DNA of 64,000 nucleotides from Rhizobium sp. P38BS-XIX (GCF_012641435.1 NZ_JABAIJ010000009.1:1-64000); one strand, 5' to 3'. Positions 8,609-18,391 are shown, counted from the first letter of the stretch. Made by a program: numbers and translations. Notes: generated from the letters alone by a model not told the origin.

Positions 8609-9238
8609 TCAAATGCCCTTGCGTACGCGCTCGGAATTGGTCAGAGCTTCGCCGAGCCTGCCAAGCGTTTCCTTGAGCGCATGCTCTGCGGATTCCACAA
8701 GAGACTTGGCGCCACCCTCGCATGCGAAACCTGCATCGGTTTGGCCATTGCCCGTTCCCGATACCGTCGCGCCAAGAAGGCGCCCGTTAATCCCGTCAAC
8801 TGTGATGGAAGCCGCGAGCTCAACTTCCGTTTCCATTCCAGCGGACCAGAAGCCCGGCACGACACGAAGACGGCCGTTTAATTCTTCGCCGCGCACAATG
8901 ATCATCCCGCGCGCGCCTCGAGCTTTAAGCTGGCCGCGATCGACCGGTTGTTGGACGACTTCCAACTCGGTCACGAGGTTTGTGAATGTCTGTCGAACCG
9001 AACTCGCAAAGCTCGTCGATAGATTAAGAGGGAATGTATGGGCGGCACAATTGAAGTCTGATGGCTTAATTGGCCTGTCGAGCTTCGTCGCGTCGACATA
9101 GAGTAGGTACTTGCCTGGAAGCTTTCCGTCGTACGACGAATAGACATTATATGTTGCTACAGGAAGCGGCTCTGCTTTGTATTGGCATGCGGAAAGTAGT
9201 GCGCTCATAGCGAGCGCAACTGCGATCTTAAATTTCAT
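8609..9238 (-). CDS. Putative lipoprotein of unknown function
   Basis: A 209-residue protein starting MKFKIAVALAMSALLSAC, a type II signal peptide with lipobox LSAC; Cys17 would be lipidated. I chose the ATG at 9238 because it starts the signal peptide and has GGGGGA upstream; the longer frame to 9280 does not fit. The body is mixed alpha/beta, with a conserved-looking segment GYLLYVDATKL-like at about residues 40-50 and a Gly-rich stretch GATVSGTGNGQTDAGFACEGG near residue 165. I do not recognise a family. Its base composition is somewhat more AT-rich than its neighbours. Confidence 0.75.
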   Translation of the reverse strand: MKFKIAVALAMSALLSACQYKAEPLPVATYNVYSSYDGKLPGKYLLYVDATKLDRPIKPSDFNCAAHTFPLNLSTSFASSVRQTFTNLVTELEVVQQPVDRGQLKARGARGMIIVRGEELNGRLRVVPGFWSAGMETEVELAASITVDGINGRLLGATVSGTGNGQTDAGFACEGGAKSLVESAEHALKETLGRLGEALTNSERVRKGI

Positions 9239-9378
9239 GATAGTCCCCCGATTTCCGTTCAAAATGAAACAGAATCTCAACTAAAAGTCGAGGTTTGCTC
9301 GGAGCTTTTTCAATTATACACAGGTTTGAAAGTGACCACTCTGAACGGAGGTAAAACGCCATTCAGAGTGGACGCACT

Positions 9379-11202
9379 TCAGTGACGGAACAGCACGCTT
9401 GCGCCGTGGTCCGCAGGCCCTGCGGCGTGACGGAAGGGGGCGAAGAGTTCGCGGCCCATGCCGAACTCGTTTTCCGAGAGATCGACGACGACAGGCTCGC
9501 GCTCGGCCATGTCTGCGGCATCGACAAGCACCTCCAGCGTGCCGGCGATGGCGTCGATGCGGATCATGTCGCCTTCCTTGATACGGGCGATCGGACCGCC
9601 GTCGACGGCTTCCGGGGTCACATGGATCGCAGCCGGAACTTTGCCCGACGCGCCAGACATGCGGCCGTCGGTTAGAAGCGCCACACGGAAGCCGCGATCC
9701 TGCAGCACACCGAGTGCCGGCGTCAGCTTGTGCAGCTCCGGCATGCCGTTGGCCTTCGGCCCCTGGAAGCGCACGACGGCGACGAAATCGCGGTTGAGCT
9801 TGCCGTCCTTGAAGGCCTGCTGCATTTCCAGCTGGTCATGGAAGATGACCGCCGGCGCTTCGACGATGTGGCGCTCCGGCTTGACGGCAGAGATCTTGAT
9901 GACCGCCTTGCCGATGTTGCCGCGCAGCATCTTCAGGCCGCCGCTGTTCTGAAAGGGCGTCTCGATGCTTGCCAGCACCTTCGGGTCGTGGCTCTTTTCC
10001 GGCGCCGGCTCGCGCAGAACATTGCCATCGGCGCCAAGCTTGACGTCGATCGAGTAATTGCCAAGGCCCTGACCGTAGACGGTGCGGACATCGTCGTGCA
10101 GCAGCCCCTTTTTCAGGAGCTCCTTGATAAGGAAGCCCATGCCGCCGGCGGCGTGGAAATGGTTCACGTCAGCAAGCCCGTTCGGATAGACGCGTGCAAG
10201 CAGGGGCACGACGTCGGAAAGCTCGGAAATATCCTGCCAGGTGAGCACGATGCCCGCCGCACGCGCCATCGCGACGATGTGCATCGTATGGTTTGTCGAG
10301 CCGCCGGTGGCATGCAGGCCGACGACGCCGTTGACGATCGAGCGCTCGTCGATCATTTCGCCGGCGGGCGTGAACTCATTGCCCATGGCGGTAATGGCGA
10401 GTGCGCGCTTGGTCGCTTCGCGCGTGAGGGCTTCGCGCAACGGCGTGCCGGGATTGACGAAGGAGGCGCCCGGCATGTGGAAGCCCATGATTTCCATCAG
10501 CATCTGGTTCGAGTTCGCCGTGCCGTAGAATGTGCAGGTGCCGGGGCCATGATAGGACTTCGATTCCGCCTCGAGCAGCTCGGGGCGGCCAACCTTGCCT
10601 TCGGCATAGAGCTGGCGCACGCGCGACTTTTCGTCGTTCGGCAGGCCCGAGGTCATGGGTCCCGCGGGAATGAAGACCGCAGGCAGATGGCCGAAGGAAA
10701 GGGCGGCGATAACCAGACCGGGAACGATCTTGTCGCAAACGCCGAGGAAGACGGCCGCGTCGAACATGTTGTGCGACAGGCCGACAGCCGCCGACATGGC
10801 GATCAGATCGCGGGAGAAGAGCGAGAGTTCCATCCCCGGCTGGCCCTGCGTGACGCCGTCGCACATGGCGGGGACGCCGCCGGCAACCTGTGCGATCCCG
10901 CCTGCTTCGGCTGCGGCCTCGCGGATGATGGCCGGATAGGTCTCGAACGGCTGATGCGCCGACAGCATGTCGTTGTAAGACGTGATGATCCCGAGATTCG
11001 GCACCTGGTCTCCCGCCAGTGCGTCTTTCTCGGAGGGGGAACAGATGGCGAAGCCATGCGCAAGATTGGCGCAGCCAAGCACCGAGCGTTGCGCGCCTTT
11101 CGTTGCGGCGTTGCGCAGGCGGTCCAGATAGCGCTCGCGCGTCGGCTTCGAGCGCTCGACGATACGTGCGGTAATCGCGGAAATGCGGGCGTCAGCGGCC
11201 AT
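9379..11202 (-). CDS. edd: Phosphogluconate dehydratase (Entner-Doudoroff)
   Basis: A 607-residue IlvD/Edd-family enzyme, full length, dehydrating 6-phosphogluconate to 2-keto-3-deoxy-6-phosphogluconate. Family landmarks are the MSAAVGLSHNMFDAAVFLGVCDKIVPG segment, whose cysteine is an expected [4Fe-4S] ligand, HATGGSTNHTMH, and TDGRMSGASGKVPAAIHV near the C-terminus. I chose the ATG at 11202 (GGAGG upstream, MAADARISAI start); the in-frame extension to 11268 is not family-like. It is the third gene of zwf-pgl-edd, which supplies the main glycolytic route of rhizobia. Confidence 0.95.
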   Translation of the reverse strand: MAADARISAITARIVERSKPTRERYLDRLRNAATKGAQRSVLGCANLAHGFAICSPSEKDALAGDQVPNLGIITSYNDMLSAHQPFETYPAIIREAAAEAGGIAQVAGGVPAMCDGVTQGQPGMELSLFSRDLIAMSAAVGLSHNMFDAAVFLGVCDKIVPGLVIAALSFGHLPAVFIPAGPMTSGLPNDEKSRVRQLYAEGKVGRPELLEAESKSYHGPGTCTFYGTANSNQMLMEIMGFHMPGASFVNPGTPLREALTREATKRALAITAMGNEFTPAGEMIDERSIVNGVVGLHATGGSTNHTMHIVAMARAAGIVLTWQDISELSDVVPLLARVYPNGLADVNHFHAAGGMGFLIKELLKKGLLHDDVRTVYGQGLGNYSIDVKLGADGNVLREPAPEKSHDPKVLASIETPFQNSGGLKMLRGNIGKAVIKISAVKPERHIVEAPAVIFHDQLEMQQAFKDGKLNRDFVAVVRFQGPKANGMPELHKLTPALGVLQDRGFRVALLTDGRMSGASGKVPAAIHVTPEAVDGGPIARIKEGDMIRIDAIAGTLEVLVDAADMAEREPVVVDLSENEFGMGRELFAPFRHAAGPADHGASVLFRH

Positions 11203-11307
11203 GGTCGATCTGCCTCCGTCTGTTCTGCGCGATGTCCCGGCAGATCGGCTTAGATCTGCCTTGGTCAAGGACCTGGCGCGGGGTCAAAAATGTCAATGCG
11301 ATGCCGT

Positions 11308-11325
11308 TGCGCCCGTAAGGGCGCA
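11308..11325. repeat. Intercistronic hairpin between pgl and edd
   Basis: TGCGCCC / GGGCGCA form a 7-bp stem with a four-base loop between pgl and edd. There is no T-tract on the minus strand, so an RNA-stability or processing element is more likely than a terminator. Confidence 0.45.
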
Positions 11326-11383
11326 TTTCGCAGCACATGTTGCTGTGTCTTTCAGGGTTCGATGACGAGGCCGGTCGGCCGTG

Positions 11384-12088
11384 TCACGGAGCCCAATAAA
11401 TCTCGACCGGAGACGCGGCCCGGCGCAGTATGGCGCGGATCGGCATCTCGGTTTCCTCACCGGCCGCTTCGGCCTTGGCGAGGACATCCTTCTTGCCTTC
11501 TCCCTCGATGTGGAGCACGAGCAAACGAGCATCCTGAAGGCTGGAGAAGGTGAATGTCAGGCGCGGTTCGCCGGCACCTTCCGCGTCCATCGTGATGATG
11601 CCGCGCGGGGTGTTCGGATCGATTGCGGTCTGGAGATTGCTGCCGCCCGGAAAAAAGGAGGCCGTGTGTCCGTCATTGCCCATGCCGAGTATCGCGACAT
11701 CGAAGGGATGGCCGAGAGCCTTGGTCTTTTCGGTGGCGATGGTGGCGGCTTCCTCAACGGAAGCCGCAGCCTGATAGAGCGGAAGGAAGTTGGCTGCCGC
11801 CGCCTTGTCCTTCAGCAGGTTTTCTTTGACGAGCAGATGGTTCGAGCGCGGATTGTCCGCCGGCACGAAGCGTTCGTCGACCAGGGTGATGGTCACCTTG
11901 CTCCAGTCGATCGAGCGCGATGACAGCGCCTGGAAGAACGCCTTGGGCGTCGAGCCGCCGGAGACCGCAATGCTTGCGGAACCGCGTGCGGAAATGGCGT
12001 CCGAGAGGGTCTCGGCGACCTTGTCCGCGAGCTTGCCGGCGAGTTCGGCACCATTGGCAAATGCATGCATGTTCGCTGTCATCGTCAT
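11384..12088 (-). CDS. pgl: 6-phosphogluconolactonase
   Basis: A 234-residue enzyme of the NagB/DevB fold that hydrolyses 6-phosphogluconolactone, the Zwf product. Expected motifs are SGGSTPKAFFQAL near residue 44, the VTITLVDERFVP segment, and AILGMGNDGHTASFFPG near residue 135. It starts 9 bases after the zwf stop, so the two genes are co-transcribed. Two ATG codons two residues apart (12088 and 12082) are possible starts. Confidence 0.94.
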   Translation of the reverse strand: MTMTANMHAFANGAELAGKLADKVAETLSDAISARGSASIAVSGGSTPKAFFQALSSRSIDWSKVTITLVDERFVPADNPRSNHLLVKENLLKDKAAAANFLPLYQAAASVEEAATIATEKTKALGHPFDVAILGMGNDGHTASFFPGGSNLQTAIDPNTPRGIITMDAEGAGEPRLTFTFSSLQDARLLVLHIEGEGKKDVLAKAEAAGEETEMPIRAILRRAASPVEIYWAP

Positions 12089-12097
12089 CGTCCCAGA

Positions 12098-13573
12098 TTA
12101 GAGATCGTCATGCCAGGTGCGGCCGTCACGCTCGATGAGCGCGATAGCCTGGCTCGGACCCCAGGTGCCGGACGTATAGCCCTGTACCTGCTGGCCGGTT
12201 GCTTCCCAACCCTTGAGGATCGGGTCGACCCATTCCCACGCCGCTTCCACTTCGTCGCGGCGCATGAACAGGGTCTGGTTGGAGCGGATGACGTCCATCA
12301 GCAGGCGCTCGTAAGCATCCGGATTGCGGACGTTGAAGGCCGAGGCGAAGCTCATGTCGAGCGAGACGTTGCGCAGGCGCATGCCGCCCGGGCCCGGGTC
12401 CTTGATCATCAGCGACTGCTTGACGCCTTCATCCGGCTGCAGGCGGATGATCAGCTGGTTGGCGACAATGCGGCCAGCAGCCTGATCGAAGATGTTGTGC
12501 GGGATCGGCTTAAAGGTGATGACGATCTCGGACACGCGGCCAGCCAGACGCTTGCCGGTGCGGATGTAGAAGGGAACACCAGCCCAGCGCCAATTGCCGA
12601 TCTCGGCCTTGATGGCGACGAAGGTTTCGGTGTTGGACACGCCGCCTTCGAGTTCATCGAGGTAGCCCTTGACTGCGCCGCCGGCAGAAGCACCTGCACG
12701 GTACTGGCCGCGAACGGTTGCCTGCTCGACGTTGGATGCGTCGATCGGCTTCAGTGCGCGCAGAACCTTGAGCTTCTCGTCGCGAACGGCTTCCGAATCC
12801 ATGGAGGAGGGGATTTCCATCGCGGTGAGGCAAAGCAGCTGCAGGATGTGGTTCTGCACCATGTCACGCAGGGCGCCGGCGGTGTCGTAGTAGCCGGCAC
12901 GGCCTTCGAGGCCGACCGATTCCGCCACGGTAATCTGGACGTGGTCGATATGGTTGGCGTTCCACAGCGGCTCATAAAGCGCGTTGGCAAAGCGCAGAGC
13001 CATCAAGTTCTGCACGGTTTCCTTGCCGAGATAGTGGTCGATACGGAAGATCTGCTCTTCCTTGAAGACCTTGCCGATCGTGTCGTTCAGCTGCAGAGCG
13101 GAAGCGAGGTCGCGGCCGATCGGCTTTTCGACGACGATGCGGGTCGACTTGGTGATCAGCTTGTGGTCATGGATCTTCTGCGAGATGTCGCCGAAGATGC
13201 CCGGAGCGACTGCGAGGTAGAAGGCGCGAACGCGGTCCTTGCCCTCGTCGAGGAGCTTCTTGAGCTGGTCCCAGCCGGCATCGCTGCGGGCATCCACCGG
13301 CACGTAATACAGGCGAGCGAGGAACTTCTTGACTTCCGCTTCGTCGTACTCGCCCTTCTTCAGGTGTTCCTTGAGGGCTGCGTCCGCGAACTTGCGATAT
13401 TCTTCGTTGGAAAGCGCGCTGCGCGAAGCGCCGATAACGCGAGTCGGCTCGGAAAACTGGCCTTCGACCTGACGATGATAAAGTGCGGGCAGGAGCTTAC
13501 GTTCTGCAAGGTCGCCGCTGCCGCCGAAAACGACATAGTCAAATGGTTCAACGGGAATGATTTGGCTGCTCAT
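12098..13573 (-). CDS. zwf: Glucose-6-phosphate dehydrogenase
   Basis: A 491-residue full-length NADP-dependent glucose-6-phosphate dehydrogenase. The N-terminal Rossmann motif FGGSGDLAERKLLPAL is at about residues 16-31, and the active-site motif RIDHYLGKE at about residues 177-185 contains the catalytic lysine. It is the first gene of zwf-pgl-edd and delivers NADPH and 6-phosphogluconolactone. The 130 bases upstream carry an AT-rich, imperfectly symmetrical stretch (13607-13629) that may include the promoter. Confidence 0.96.
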   Translation of the reverse strand: MSSQIIPVEPFDYVVFGGSGDLAERKLLPALYHRQVEGQFSEPTRVIGASRSALSNEEYRKFADAALKEHLKKGEYDEAEVKKFLARLYYVPVDARSDAGWDQLKKLLDEGKDRVRAFYLAVAPGIFGDISQKIHDHKLITKSTRIVVEKPIGRDLASALQLNDTIGKVFKEEQIFRIDHYLGKETVQNLMALRFANALYEPLWNANHIDHVQITVAESVGLEGRAGYYDTAGALRDMVQNHILQLLCLTAMEIPSSMDSEAVRDEKLKVLRALKPIDASNVEQATVRGQYRAGASAGGAVKGYLDELEGGVSNTETFVAIKAEIGNWRWAGVPFYIRTGKRLAGRVSEIVITFKPIPHNIFDQAAGRIVANQLIIRLQPDEGVKQSLMIKDPGPGGMRLRNVSLDMSFASAFNVRNPDAYERLLMDVIRSNQTLFMRRDEVEAAWEWVDPILKGWEATGQQVQGYTSGTWGPSQAIALIERDGRTWHDDL

Positions 13574-13703
13574 GAGCTATCTCTCAGTCGGTATTGGTTG
13601 GGGCCCTTTTAATCTAATCGATTTAAAAAGGCCAGTGTGCATCGCAAAATTCAGACTCGGCTTTTAGAGCGGGTTGCCGATGAAAGAAATCATCTTCCGG
13701 TTT

Positions 13704-15002
13704 TTAAAACCTGTCGCGCAACGCAAACCACGAGAGCGCCAGGAACAGCAGAGGCGCCCGCATGCGCGCACCACCGGGGAAGGGGGGAACGTTCAGCTCC
13801 TTGAAGAGATGAAGTTCGTCCGCATTCCCGAGAACCGTTTTCGCATAGAGTTTACCGCAATAATTTGACAGCATCACCCCATGGCCGGAATAGCCGCCTA
13901 TCGAGGTGACGCCGGGCATGACCTCGCGCACGAAGGGCTGCCTCGGCATTGTGATGCCGACAGAGCCGCCCCAGGCATAGTCGATCCTGATATCGTTCAG
14001 ATCTGGATAGATTTCCGCGATCTGCCGGCGGATGTGCTGCGTTATGTCGCGCGGGTTATCGGCCGTGTAGGCTTCGCGGCCGCCGAACAGCAGCCGTCCG
14101 TCCTTCGATTTGCGGAAATAGCGCACGACAAAGCGCGAATCGGCCACCGCCTCGTTGCCGGGCAATACACCTGGAAAGCGATCGAGCGGCTGCGTGGCGC
14201 CGATAAAGGAGCGGATCGGCATGACATGGCTTGCCGTGACGGGCTCGAGATTGCCGATATAGCCGTTGCAGGCAATCAGCACCCGATCGGCGGTGATCTC
14301 GCCGCCATCCGTGATGATCGTCGTCTTTCCGCCCGATTGCCGGAAGGACTTGGCCTTCGTCATCTCGAAAAGCGACGCGCCCGCCTCCGCCGCGACACGG
14401 GCAAGGCCGATCAGCAGTTTCAGCGGATGGATATGGCCCGTGCCCGTGTCCCGCACGCCGTAGAGATAGAATTTCGAGCCCAGCCGCTCCTGGGTTTCGG
14501 CCTGTTCCATGAACTTCATATGCGGATAGCCATAGCGGGTCGCTGCGATTTCCGCGCTATCCATATAGTCACGCTTGTAGCTGCGCTTGTGCGTGACATT
14601 CATCTGGCCGGGCAGGAAGTCGATGTCGATGCCGTGCTCGGAGGCAAAATCCAGAAGATGCCGCTTGGCATCCTCGGCAAGATCGAAGAGCGCCTTCGAG
14701 CGCTCGTAGCCGATCTTTTCTTCGATCTCCTCCGGCCACCAGCGCTGCCCGGTGCCGAGCTGGCCGCCATTGCGGCCCGATGCGCCGTCGCCGAAGCGAT
14801 TGGCGTCGATCAGGACGACATCGACGCCGCCCTTGGCCAGATTATAGGCCGCCTGGAGGCCGGTATAGCCGCCGCCGACGATCGCAACGTCGGCCCGGCG
14901 CGATCCGTCGAGCTTTGGATAGCTCGCGCGCGGCCCGACGGTGGCTTGATAGAAGGAAAGGCCCGGCGCGATAGGGCTCTGCCATGTTTCCTGCAAAGTC
15001 AT
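13704..15002 (-). CDS. puuB: FAD-dependent oxidase, PuuB/OrdL type
   Basis: A 432-residue DAO-family flavoprotein. The N-terminus carries the PuuB-type lead YQATVG, then the FAD-binding Rossmann motif VAIVGGGYTGLQAAYNLA (about residues 40-57), and later the DAO motif GGYSGHGVMLSNYCGKL. By family and by its position 13 bases downstream of a PuuA-like ligase it probably oxidises gamma-glutamylputrescine to gamma-glutamyl-aminobutyraldehyde. A different N-substituted amino acid substrate cannot be excluded from sequence alone. Confidence 0.82.
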   Translation of the reverse strand: MTLQETWQSPIAPGLSFYQATVGPRASYPKLDGSRRADVAIVGGGYTGLQAAYNLAKGGVDVVLIDANRFGDGASGRNGGQLGTGQRWWPEEIEEKIGYERSKALFDLAEDAKRHLLDFASEHGIDIDFLPGQMNVTHKRSYKRDYMDSAEIAATRYGYPHMKFMEQAETQERLGSKFYLYGVRDTGTGHIHPLKLLIGLARVAAEAGASLFEMTKAKSFRQSGGKTTIITDGGEITADRVLIACNGYIGNLEPVTASHVMPIRSFIGATQPLDRFPGVLPGNEAVADSRFVVRYFRKSKDGRLLFGGREAYTADNPRDITQHIRRQIAEIYPDLNDIRIDYAWGGSVGITMPRQPFVREVMPGVTSIGGYSGHGVMLSNYCGKLYAKTVLGNADELHLFKELNVPPFPGGARMRAPLLFLALSWFALRDRF

Positions 15003-15015
15003 CAGCGGTCTCCCT

Positions 15016-16452
15016 TCACACGTTGAGCAGAAGGAATTCCCGCTCCCACGGGCTGATCACCTGCATGAAGGTCTCGAACTCGCCGCGCTTGACGCCGGCA
15101 TAGATGTCGATGAAGTCCTTGCCGAGCACCTCTTCGAAAGCGGGCTCGTCCTCCATCAGCGCGATAGCCTCGAGAAGGCCGCGCGGCAGGTCGATCGAGC
15201 CTTCATTGGCCGAATCCTCGGTCGGAGCCGTCGGCTCGACTTTCTTCATGATGCCGAGCAGGCCGGAGGCGAGTGAAGCGGCAAGCGCCAGATAGGGGTT
15301 GGCATCGGAGCTCGGCAGCCGGTTTTCGACACGGCGCGCCTGCGGATCGGAGACCGGAACGCGGAAGGCCGTTGTGCGGTTGTCGTAACCCCAAGCATTG
15401 TTGACCGGGCAGGACATGTTCGGCGCCAGACGACGGTAGGAATTCACATAGGGCGCCATCATGGCGAGTGCGTTCGGCACGTAGCGCTGCATGCCGCCGA
15501 TGAAGTGGAAGAATTCCTGCGACGGACTGCCGTCCGGGTTTGTGAAGACGTTCTTGCCGGTCTCGATGTGGACGACCGACTGATGGATATGCATCGCCGA
15601 TCCGGCCTGGCTCTGCATCGGCTTGGCCATGAAGGTGGCGTAGATGCCGTGCTTCAGCGCTGCCTCGCGGATGGTGCGCTTGAACATGAACACCTGGTCC
15701 GCAAGCTCGATCGGGTCGCCATGGCGCAGGTTGATTTCCAGCTGTGCCGGACCTTCCTCGTGGATCAGCGTGTCGATCTCCAGACCCTGCTTTTCCGAGA
15801 AGTGGTAGATATCGTCGATCAGTTCGTCGAATTCGTTGATGCCGGCGATCGAATAGCCTTGTCCGCCAAGGATCGATCGGCCGGAGCGGCCTTTCGGCGG
15901 ATGCAGCGGATAGTCGGGGTCGTCGTTCTTGGCGACGAGATAGAATTCGATTTCCGGTGCCACGACGGGCTTCCAGCCGCGCTCGCTATAAAGCCCCATG
16001 ATGCGCTTCAGCACGTTGCGCGGCGTATAAGACACTTCCTCGCCTTCGGAATTGACGATATCGCAGATCACCTGCGCAGTCGGGTCGCTCTCCCAGGGTA
16101 CAACCGAGAGTGTCGAAAGATCCGGCACGAGTTTGAGGTCGCTGTCGCGCGGCTCGTAGCGGAAGCTCTCTGTCTCCTCCGGATATTCGCCGGAGATCGT
16201 ATGGCGATAGATTGCCGAGGGCAGCGCCAGCGACGTGTTGGAGGTGAATTTCGACGTCGGCATCATCTTGCCGCGGGGAACGCCGGCAAGGTCCGGCGTG
16301 ATGCATTCTATGTCCTCGATCCCGCGTGCCCGGAGCCATTGAGCCGCTTCTTTCCAGTTTGCCACACCGCGTGCCGATCTCAGGCTGGGAGGCACCGTCG
16401 GGATTTTGGAGGCAGGCACGGAAGCTTTCAGCGGGGTCTTTCTCGCGGGCAT
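15016..16452 (-). CDS. puuA: Gamma-glutamylputrescine synthetase, PuuA-like
   Basis: A 478-residue glutamine-synthetase-fold ligase. The C-terminal catalytic domain shows APEIEFYLV (metal-binding Glu), the EGPAQLEINL strand, HIHQSV, and NNAWGYDNRTTAFRVP with the ATP/phosphate residues. It lacks the adenylylation tyrosine context of GlnA, as is usual for this subfamily. The ATG at 16452 gives the normal length; the in-frame extension to 16875 crosses the divergent gene and is rejected. The substrate (putrescine) is inferred from the adjacent oxidase and the potFGHI genes 8 kb away. Confidence 0.82.
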   Translation of the reverse strand: MPARKTPLKASVPASKIPTVPPSLRSARGVANWKEAAQWLRARGIEDIECITPDLAGVPRGKMMPTSKFTSNTSLALPSAIYRHTISGEYPEETESFRYEPRDSDLKLVPDLSTLSVVPWESDPTAQVICDIVNSEGEEVSYTPRNVLKRIMGLYSERGWKPVVAPEIEFYLVAKNDDPDYPLHPPKGRSGRSILGGQGYSIAGINEFDELIDDIYHFSEKQGLEIDTLIHEEGPAQLEINLRHGDPIELADQVFMFKRTIREAALKHGIYATFMAKPMQSQAGSAMHIHQSVVHIETGKNVFTNPDGSPSQEFFHFIGGMQRYVPNALAMMAPYVNSYRRLAPNMSCPVNNAWGYDNRTTAFRVPVSDPQARRVENRLPSSDANPYLALAASLASGLLGIMKKVEPTAPTEDSANEGSIDLPRGLLEAIALMEDEPAFEEVLGKDFIDIYAGVKRGEFETFMQVISPWEREFLLLNV

Positions 16453-16590
16453 AAAACACCGTATTTGGTTGATCGGTGATTGCATCATAACCGCAGTTTG
16501 CCAATTGGCGAGGGGGAAAACCGCTCGGACTTTCGCCGTATGATGGAAAAATCGGCAATAAATAGACGTGAATGACAAGGGGTTCGAGGC

Positions 16591-17772
16591 GTGGTCGGCA
16601 GATATGATGTGGTCGTTCTTGGCGCCGGCGCTGCTGGGATGATGTGCGCCGTGCGGGCCGGGCAGCGAGGGCGCTCCGTCGCCGTTCTCGATCACGCCGC
16701 GGCACCAGGCGAGAAGATCCGCATCTCCGGCGGCGGGCGCTGCAATTTCACCAACATCCATGCCGCGCCGAAAAACTTCCTGTCGGCCAACCCGCATTTT
16801 GCCAAATCGGCCCTGGCGCGTTTCACGCCCAGAGACTTTCTCGGCATGGTCGAGGCGCACGGCATAGTCTGGCACGAGAAGACGCTCGGTCAGCTTTTCT
16901 GCGACAACAGCGCCAAAGATATCATTCGCATGTTGACCGACGAGATGCGGGCGGCGGGCGCGGAGCTATGGTTGAGGACGGAAGTAGCCAGCGTTGAGCA
17001 GGCAGCAGGCGGCTATCGCATCAGCACATCCGAAGGCGTTTTCGAGGCCTCGTCTCTGGTTGTCGCAACCGGCGGCAAGTCGATCCCGAAGATGGGAGCC
17101 ACCGGCTTTGCCTATCGCGTTGCCGAACAATTCGGGCTGCCGCTCATCGAGACGCGGCCCGGCTTGGTTCCCTTGACGCTCGATCCGCAACTGCTGCAGC
17201 GTCTTGCGCCGCTTTCCGGTATCGCCGCACCCGCTGAAATCCGCAGCGGCAAGACGTCCTTCCGTGAGGCGCTGCTTTTCACCCATCGCGGTCTCAGCGG
17301 CCCTGCCATCCTGCAGATCTCTTCTTATTGGCGGGAGGGCGAGGAGATCACTCTCTCGATCGAGCCGGATGCCGACATAGTGGCGCGTCTCAAGCAGGCA
17401 AAGCAGACCAACGGCCGCCAGTCGGCCCAAACGGTCCTTGCTGAAATTCTGCCGAAAAGGCTGGCGCAATATATCGTCGAGAACGAGGGCTTGACGGGCA
17501 ATCTGGCCGATCAGTCCGACAAGCGCCTGCAGCAGCTTGCCGCCGCCATCCAGTCCTGGCCCGTCAAGCCATCCGGTTCCGAAGGTTACCGCACAGCCGA
17601 AGTCACGCTCGGCGGCGTCGACACAGCCTGCCTCGATTCAAGGACGATGCAGGTGAAAACAGTCCCCGGTCTCTTCTTTATCGGCGAATGCGTCGATGTG
17701 ACCGGTTGGCTCGGCGGCTATAATTTTCAATGGGCATGGGCATCCGGCCATGTCGCCGGCGAGGCTGCATAA
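16591..17772 (+). CDS. NAD(P)/FAD-dependent oxidoreductase, HI0933/YhiN family
   Basis: A 393-residue flavoprotein starting at a GTG with AAGGGG upstream. The N-terminal FAD motif VVVLGAGAAGMMCAVRAG is followed by the family signature KIRISGGGRCNFTN near residue 45. The C-terminal motif GLFFIGECVDVTGWLGGYNFQWAWASG is characteristic of the HI0933 (BaiN-like) family. The physiological substrate of the family is not generally established. It is divergent from puuA with a 138-bp shared promoter region and no other partner. Confidence 0.88.
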   Translation: MVGRYDVVVLGAGAAGMMCAVRAGQRGRSVAVLDHAAAPGEKIRISGGGRCNFTNIHAAPKNFLSANPHFAKSALARFTPRDFLGMVEAHGIVWHEKTLGQLFCDNSAKDIIRMLTDEMRAAGAELWLRTEVASVEQAAGGYRISTSEGVFEASSLVVATGGKSIPKMGATGFAYRVAEQFGLPLIETRPGLVPLTLDPQLLQRLAPLSGIAAPAEIRSGKTSFREALLFTHRGLSGPAILQISSYWREGEEITLSIEPDADIVARLKQAKQTNGRQSAQTVLAEILPKRLAQYIVENEGLTGNLADQSDKRLQQLAAAIQSWPVKPSGSEGYRTAEVTLGGVDTACLDSRTMQVKTVPGLFFIGECVDVTGWLGGYNFQWAWASGHVAGEAA

Positions 17773-17928
17773 ACCATCCGGTTTCAACTGTTTGTGTGAT
17801 GTGCGCGAAAATGGAACTCGCCTCTGGTTCTCGCGTTTTCCTTTCCTACATCTTTGCTGGATACATTGACAGTTGCCTTAAAGACCATTTGCCGGTTATC
17901 GTGTCAGTGCGAAAATGGGAATATACTC

Positions 17929-18069
17929 ATGAACAGAACACAGCGTCGCGCTCGCGCCATTGCAATCGCCCAGACCCAGGACAATGCCAAGCTCTTGGCC
18001 GTAAAGCTTCTGATGCTCGCCACAGGCGTGACCGCCGCTTGCATCGCTCTTCTTTTGACACGCTACTGA
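17929..18069 (+). CDS. Small single-pass membrane protein, 46 residues
   Basis: The frame starts MNRTQRRARAIAIAQ, a basic cytoplasmic end, and finishes with a hydrophobic helix LLAVKLLMLATGVTAACIALLL before Thr-Arg-Tyr-stop, so the topology would be N-in. The ATG lies 13 bases after a GGGA; the ribosome site is weak. I do not recognise a family. It could be chance, but the basic-then-hydrophobic layout is typical of real small membrane proteins. Confidence 0.4.
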   Translation: MNRTQRRARAIAIAQTQDNAKLLAVKLLMLATGVTAACIALLLTRY

Positions 18070-18391
18070 CATCTCGCTTTTAGACGTCCGAGCCGTCGGC
18101 CGACGGCGGCTCGCCGCGATGCGCGTAAACAGGTTCTTGCCGCGCGCTTTTTCAGCGTTTGATTGTATCTTGCGCGCCGCACCACTGCCTTATCTGAATA
18201 TTAATTAATCAGACCCACACTTCCTGACGATTTATTGGGACGCTCCGCCATATGCTGGAGCCAAAGCAATGATTGCTTGCCGAGAATACTCGGGAATCCC
18301 GTCTGCGAATATTTCAAGAACGATGGTTATACATCCGGTCAACGCCTTGGCGGCGTCGACGGGGAGCGGTGTGTGAGAGGTTTGAGCCACT
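18070..18391. other. Intergenic region before the chemoreceptor gene
   Basis: No credible gene is visible. A GC-rich imperfect hairpin near 18090-18115 (GAGCCG...CGGCTC) could end transcription of the small upstream gene, and an AT-rich patch AATATTAATTAATC near 18196-18210 may belong to the chemoreceptor promoter. Confidence 0.5.

Noticed and set aside
9730..11253. A 507-codon frame opposite edd
   Set aside because: Antisense shadow of edd with repetitive charged composition; no family pattern.
12065..13612. A 515-codon frame on the plus strand opposite zwf
   Set aside because: It is the antisense shadow of a GC-rich, strongly biased gene; its sequence is not protein-like and zwf is unmistakable.
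13607..13629. AT-rich near-palindrome upstream of zwf (TTTTAATC...GATTTAAAA)
   Set aside because: The arms differ by an inserted base and it may simply be the promoter; not enough to name an operator.
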